A stretch of 64,000 nucleotides of DNA. It comes from Drosophila pseudoobscura (taxonomy: Eukaryota; Arthropoda; Insecta; Diptera; Drosophilidae). The position numbers were made by a program, and so were the translations under genes. The notes below the pieces were generated by a model. It was not told where the DNA came from. It did not search any database and saw only the letters and a list, made by a program, of their open reading frames with translations. The stretch covers positions 51,165,869 to 51,229,868 of the forward strand of contig NC_046683.1 of NCBI RefSeq assembly GCF_009870125.1, read 5' to 3'. This document shows, piece by piece, positions 57,985 through 64,000 of this stretch. The stretch's first letter is position 1. Every line of letters begins with the position of its first letter.

Positions 57985-60900
57985 CCAGTACGAGCAGCAT
58001 CTCGGAATGAACTGCAAATCAAACGGGGTGGGGGGGATTGGGGGTGGGGGTACTGGGAACCACGGGGCCACCATGCGTGCATATTAAAAATGTTTTCAGT
58101 TGAAATTTTCGGCTGCCTGCTGCCTGCTCTCTGGTCTCTGGTCCAGCCAGAGTGAGGGTAGAGGGCCAGGGCAAGGGGTAGGGCAAGGGCTAGGGCTAGG
58201 GGTAGGGGTTAAGGAAGGTAGGAGATCAGTGGCAAAAGGGTTAAGGCCCACACCGGGCAGCAGCTTTTGTTGTGCAACCAACTGTAAGGTCCTGGTCGTG
58301 GTCCTGGTCCTCGTCCTGGTCCGGTCCGCGAACGTGAGGCTGAGGCTGAGGGTGCAGCTGTCGCTATCTAGTCTCTCCTATCGCCATCTCGCAATCCGCA
58401 CAGGGGGGTCAGGGGTCAGCTTTGCTTAGTTAGGGTTGATCGATCTGCCGTGCCCTTCTGGGGTTTTCACAGACTATCGCGCCTCAGCATGGCCGTGGTC
58501 GACCGACAGCTGGCCGGCAAAAACAACTTTTGTTAACAACTCAATAAGCATAATACGACTAACAATTGCAGAAAAAGTTGCCGCAAGATTCCGTCTGTCC
58601 ATAAATTATAACGAGTTGTCTTTGGTACGGTTTGGTTTTGGCTTTGGTTTGCTGGCCAGCCGGGTTGGTGGGCATGAACAAACATGCGGCCAGACATGTT
58701 GGGGCATTTTTCAATTTTAATGACACTAAATGAAGGTAGACGACGACATGCCTCAGTTAGAACTCTTGCCCAGCAGCCCCAGCAGCCACGGAGCACAGAG
58801 CACAGAGATATATCCATAGAACTGACACAAGAAATAACTGAAATTATTGTCAATTAATTACAAACTGTGCTGGGGCTGGTCTTTGACGCGTTTGACAGAC
58901 GGTAGGAGTTGGACCATAAATAGAAGGCAGGCGTGTGACGTTCTCTATTCTCGCATTCAGGTGCTGATCGGTCCAGGGGTGTCCAGGGGTCCGTGGTTCG
59001 TAGTCCAAGGGAAGCCGATGTGGCACCCCCTTTTGGGTAGACGCCTCTGGGCCACTCAACACCTTTGCCTCTCCCAAGCACTCCTTCGCGCCTCTGCAAT
59101 CACGTCTGAGCTGCCTAAATGGCTCAAAGCGTTTTCGCCAGGCATTTGCATGTGGCTGCCACAGTCAGATGAGTTGCAGACGGGGGCGGGCGGGGGCCCG
59201 GGGAGGGGTAGAAGGCCACAGTGGCTTGGCATGTAATAAACGTATGTAATAATAATGAATTTTAATGTCGCGCATTAACAATTCTTGCATTTTAATTGGT
59301 CCACCCAAACGATTGGGGAACGTTGTTCTGGGCCCCCACCGATCCAATCCGATCCGATACGATCCGCTGCGATCTCTGTGTGGGTTTGCATAAATTGTTG
59401 CTGTTGATATGATTTAGTGACATGAAACAATGCACTGGAATTTATGGCCAAAGCTCTACCCTGCAACACATTTAAGCGGATTATGTCGGGGGCTTTGCAG
59501 GGGTCTCGCTTGTAAATAAATTTTCATCTGTAATTTGTCAGCAAACATGACAAAATCGGGCAACTCATTCCCTCCTTTTTTGTTTGTTTTTGTTTATGCC
59601 ATTTCGAATGCTCACAAAATGTTAATCGATGCACAAATCATGTGAAAATATTTCCCCCCCAGAATCGAAGGCGTGTGGCCCCAGCCAATCGATAAGCGGT
59701 GGGCGTTTCCCCACAGTGGGTGTGGCAGAGGGGGCTAGACAAAGTGGATCCAAGGCGGCCGGGACGGGCCGCTTCCATTAGGGAATCTGTTCAATCAATG
59801 TCGGCAATAAACAAATTTTTAATTGCCTGCCTGTTGGAGGGGGTTCAGAAGGGGGGAGGGGCTTGGCTTGGCTTGGATATAAGTCGGATGTTTCTTTAAC
59901 TTATGATCCCTTTGTAATCAGCGGACAGCCTCCTGGCAGCTCCATCGAGGAGTCCCTGCGCATTCCTGGGCCTTCCTCTTCTTTTTTATATACCCGATGG
60001 CGCTACAAGCAATGGGTGGATCTTCATTAGCGCTGAAATGGCTTTCCAATTTGTAGCCATTGGCATAACTTACGAGGCACCTTGCGGCACCAGACCAGGG
60101 CAGGCCGCTCCAGATCCGGCCACCGTGGCAGGGTTTCCAGTTGGAGTTCCACTCGCAACGGCAATCTGCAATCGAATTATGGATGGGAGAGTGCTGAGAG
60201 CTCTTTGTGGATCGCTCTGGCCGGGCATGGTGGCATGGTGGCATGGTGGCATGGACCTGGTTTATGAAGTCGTAAAGAGCCCGAGACGACTGTTTGCCCC
60301 GCTCTGCGTAGCGTCGGGTCGGCTCTGCGTCGGTTGGATGGGGCAGAGTGGAAGTCAGCAGCATCTGTCACATGCAATTAGAAGTGCGCACCACACACTA
60401 ATTAACTACAAGGCACCGCCCTGTGGCAGCCTCACCTTTTGAAGTAAGCAAATGCAGGAGAGGGGAGGGGGGGGGGGGGTTCAGGGCATGGCAGGGACCA
60501 AGCTTTAAGCATCCTTATAATGTCGCAGCGCCACTCGAGGGACCCCAGCGGCAACGGCACAGCAGTTTGTCAACAGGAGACACACGAAATGAAAAGAAAT
60601 TGCCACTGTCTGATGCTGCCTCCTCCCGACTGTGCGGCTCTGCGACTCGGCGACTCGGCGACTCTGCGCCTCTCTGACTCTTTTGCTGCGAGGCGTAAAA
60701 AGCAAACCAGCAACAACAAAAAAAATAAGCAAAGAAAAGGAAAAAACGTAGGAAAATGCAGGGAAAAAGAGGAGACAAAAAATGGAAGGAAAAAGGGGGA
60801 AAAGGGGGAAAAAAAATAAAAAATAAAAGGAATGCCAAGGAAACGCAACCATCTGCACGAATTGTAATTGAAAAGATTTCCCTTGAAGGAATTACACGAG

Positions 60901-63900
60901 CGTGGCACGGTATGGCGTGGCATGGCGTGGCATGGCGTGACGCGGATTCCTACCAGGTCCTGCCGCCCGGATGGGTGGGGTGGGGCATAGAAAATTTAAT
61001 AAGGAAACCCTGGCGAGTCCATATTGTACTTTGTGTGAAAAATAATAGTTTTCTAAGCGGACACTGGATTGGCCGCCGGCGGTTGGTGATGGAGCTCGGA
61101 GATGGAGACGGGAGGGGGGAGAAGGCGTCAAATAATTTTATTAACTGGAAAATATTTTCGCCGCCCTCAAATATGAAGCATAATGAAGAAATATTAGTGC
61201 GAGGGAAAGCCAAATGGAATTTAACATTCAGTTTAAAGGCATTGCCATGGGATCTGTCGCTGTGCTTCCATTCCGTGCTTCTCTCGCCTTCTCGGCGTTT
61301 CTCTGCGGTTTTTGCAAATGTGGCAATGGCAAATGGAAGTGCTGAGGCATTTTTTAATGAAATCCCTGAAACGGAGACTGCCACCAGGACTCACGGATGA
61401 GCCACAGATGAAATGGACCAAGGCGGAGGTGGAAGCGAGGTGGCCCAGCCGTGGGCCACAGCGCAGGAGGACGGGCTCTTTGGTGACTGTACTTTTATTT
61501 CCAGGTTTTTTTTGTGTTTTTTCTCTGCTTGGTTTTGGCCTCCCCCCATTGGAGCTTTCTGGCCGAAACGAACTTCTTCTGGTTGGTTTGGCTGCGTCTG
61601 CGGCATTTCCATTTAGCATTCGCGTCTGGGGAGCCACACAAAAGGGTCAACAGCGGCAGAAGGAAGCCCCCTAAGAGGCGCCAATGAACTCAGGTGGCAA
61701 ATTAAAGTATTAAAATAATTACTTGGGGAAGCGGTTGGGTATGCAACACAGACACACACACAGACACAGACAATGCAATTATGTGCAGCAAATTGAGGCG
61801 CTTCCCTCGGGGCGAGAACCCCTCTCATTAACCCCGCTCAATGAACGCCTTTCTCCGGCGGTGCCATAATGAGAGTATCAACAATCAATATCCCAATCAA
61901 TGACAACCGCACAATCGATCAGCAGCAACTGTGGCCGTAACCGGAGCACGAACAACACCAGCAAAGTGAGCATTGATCGATCCCGAGTCCCATCCCGTCC
62001 CGTCCTGGCTCTGGTTCCCTGGTTCCTGGGTCCTTTGTGAGGGGTGAACGTCAGCAGGGGTGCAACCCCTCACAGTTTTTTTTCTCCTGTTGTATGCCTT
62101 TCGACCTTTGTTATCCCATTGTTCCCCCCGGGTGGAGGAGAAAAAGGTTAATAGGCTTACTTTTTTGTCGTCCGTCCACTCGGTGACTCGACTTTTATTT
62201 ATTGTGAAATTTGCTCAAGCACTTGAATCTGACAATTTTCGGTTGTGGCTCGTTGAGGATTCTCTCGTTCGGATTCTGCTTTATTGACTCTTGACGGTAC
62301 CGTCAAAATCCCATTTGTATGTCAATAAATTTGCAAAAAAAAAAAAAACACAGGGATTCCGTCTGTTGTCTGTTGCACAGAGAGAGTTGCTGCTGCCTGT
62401 TGCCGGTGGCCTGTTTTACGGATCTATTTGATTGATGTTCCCTCATCAGATGGCAACAAGCGAGAGATTAATGCGGTTTTAAGTTAGTGGAAAGTTTTGA
62501 TAGATGCTGATGAAGTTGTTCGTTCTACGAGAACGAATTCGTCTGGAAAATTGGCGTGCCCCAGGTTCATTAATCAGCCGAATATTGGGTAAACAAATGA
62601 GGTCTGTGCAGTGGGAGAGGTGTAAAGGTGTAGAGATCTTAATAGTGGGCGTAGTGGGGGGGTCCCCTCTATCAATAAAATACTAAGAACAGCTTTGATA
62701 TTACCAATTTCCTTTAGATATTGATCTTTAAGAGACTGCCTTGCCTTAGACACACACTTCAAAGGGTTAGGCTTCCCTCTGGAAGCTCTGTTATCAAGAG
62801 CGGACTTCTAGACACGAAAAGAGATGAAGGGGAAGCGTCGGACAGAGCCTAGGAGCTTGGAGGACTGTACAGAACTCAACAAGATCTCCTCCCATTTGCC
62901 CTCTAAGCCTCAAAGTAACAGCTTACTTATGATTGCTCCTCTCCCATGATCCCGACTGGCCTGGTGCACGCTCTTTCGTGGATATTCCCCTAAGCCCGAA
63001 TGCCACTCGACAAACTCAAGCATGAAAAATCAGTGTTTTTTTTTCTTCCGGTTATTTCGTTGAGTTAAAATTTATAACACTAAATGCAACCGACAGCTTG
63101 TCAGTGGCAATGCGCTTTTAAGCAAAACAGCAACAAAGGAAAATCCATTTACATTAAAATTTATAGAGCATGAAGCGAGAGTGCGTTTTTTTTTTTATTT
63201 TTTTTTTTATTTTAATTTCATTTTGTTGCCAGGGAACAGTACCATCCAAAAAAAATGTTACAGTTTGACTATAAAATTACAAATTTTTTGCTTCATTTTT
63301 TGGGTCCTTCATTGTTGAAAGAGAATATGTCAGCATGTGATTCCAAAGAGCCAAAAAAAAAAAAAAAAACAAAAAAAGTTTTAATAAAAACTCACCGGAA
63401 ATTATGTGCGTAACGAGGATGCCGAATGGACGGGGACGGGGACGGGGACGAGGGGGAGGGGGGAGAAGAGCAGAAGGAAACCCAATTCCGGCAGCATATA
63501 ACGCTCGCTTTGACTGCACACACACAGAAATACCCATCCATATAGACCATAATACGCAACACAATATTGTTGTCAGGGAGCGCGTTTTTTTTTTCGGCAT
63601 TTTCTGTTGTTTTTTTTGTTTTTTTTTTTTTGTATCTTTTGGCTGTGTCGTTCTGGCGCTGCCACACTATTTTAATTTTTCCGCGTCGCTTTCTGTGTGG
63701 CACGAACAATTGAATTATTTTTGTACGTGGCAGCGGCGAGGCGAGGCCAGGCGAGGGGTGGTCCATTGCCCATTAGCAGAGTGCCACCCCACGATCATCA
63801 TCAGCATCCCAGTTAGGGCACTCCTCATCAACGCCTCAACAAAAACCAAAAAAAAAAAAAAAAAAATTAAAAAAAATCTAGAAAAAATTTGTAGCAAAAG

Positions 63901-64000
63901 TTGTACGACGTGACTGTTGGGAAGTTTCTGTTCTCCTTTTTTTTTTCTCTCCAGCATTTTATTATAATATTCTTTGTTTTCGTTTTTTTTTTTTCTTTTT

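Larger units (their letters stand above)
50350..64000. other. 13.6-kb tract without a recognised gene
   Basis: No supported exon was found on either strand. 50.5-53.6 kb is AT-rich and carries two dispersed-repeat copies; a third lies at 55.8-56.1 kb. Also present are CA runs (54,752-54,793), a GA run (54,611-54,634), a GACGAG-type array (57,926-57,984), a GGGCTA/GGGGTA run (58,157-58,212), GGCAT repeats (60,226-60,252; 60,903-60,938), and long poly-A/T runs (57,799-57,816; 63,353-63,370; 63,850-63,866). It may be intergenic DNA or introns of a gene beyond the right edge. Confidence 0.5.

Noticed and set aside
58157..58212. Telomere-like GGGCTA/GGGGTA run
   Set aside because: Short, irregular, and Drosophila telomeres are not made of such repeats; ordinary low-complexity sequence.
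59918..60442. 148-aa and 134-aa frames on opposite strands
   Set aside because: GGCAT repeats and GC-rich sequence keep frames open; no motifs or splice sites.
1..64000. tRNA, rRNA, CRISPR array or bacterial operon features
   Set aside because: None seen by eye; the exon-intron structure and repeats are those of an insect nuclear genome. Small RNA genes could be missed without a covariance-model search.

Overview
The window is eukaryotic nuclear DNA from a fruit fly, most likely a Drosophila of the obscura group. Genes are sparse, have short introns with GT...AG (once GC...AG) ends, and lie in long tracts full of CAG/CAA, CA/GT and GA runs. The two phospholipid scramblases are plainly the fly scramb1 and scramb2 types. 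From memory, scramb1 (CG32056), an LRR gene (CG32055) and dpr10 (CG32057) are neighbours on D. melanogaster 3L, which would place this on Muller element D. That placement is recollection, not a search. All recognised genes are on the minus strand.

Layout. 1-13.4 kb is mostly non-coding; it holds one likely signal-peptide exon (3,400-3,439) and a GC-rich island near 8.1-8.4 kb. 13.5-19.9 kb holds a six-exon gene for a predicted secreted protein: signal peptide, long Asp/Glu tracts, a Gln-rich stretch and a mixed helix/strand C-terminal part. Its 5' UTR exon and an Inr+DPE promoter may lie near 25.2 kb. 25.3-40.0 kb shows no gene. 40.0-41.7 kb holds a two-exon secreted leucine-rich-repeat protein, followed by a decayed fragment of the same gene near 43.0-43.1 kb. 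43.3-50.1 kb is a scramblase cluster. 50.3-64 kb has no recognised gene but carries three copies of a dispersed repeat.

The most notable feature is the scramblase cluster. Besides intact scramb2-like (43,344-44,204) and scramb1-like (46,763-50,079) genes there is a third, chimeric gene (44,920-46,047). Its promoter and first ~112 codons come from scramb2; the rest of its coding sequence and its 3' UTR come from scramb1. It sits at the junction of an almost perfect 1,843-bp tandem duplication, and informative bases place the crossover in a 16-bp window (45,695-45,710). The copies differ at about 14 positions by eye, so the event is recent. One difference changes the proximal poly(A) signal of the scramb1 copy from AATAAA to AATACA. 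Intron 2 of scramb1 (a GC-AG intron) also hosts a nested same-strand ORF with a textbook Inr+DPE promoter.

All exon structures were read by eye from splice consensus and reading phase; no transcript or homology search was available.
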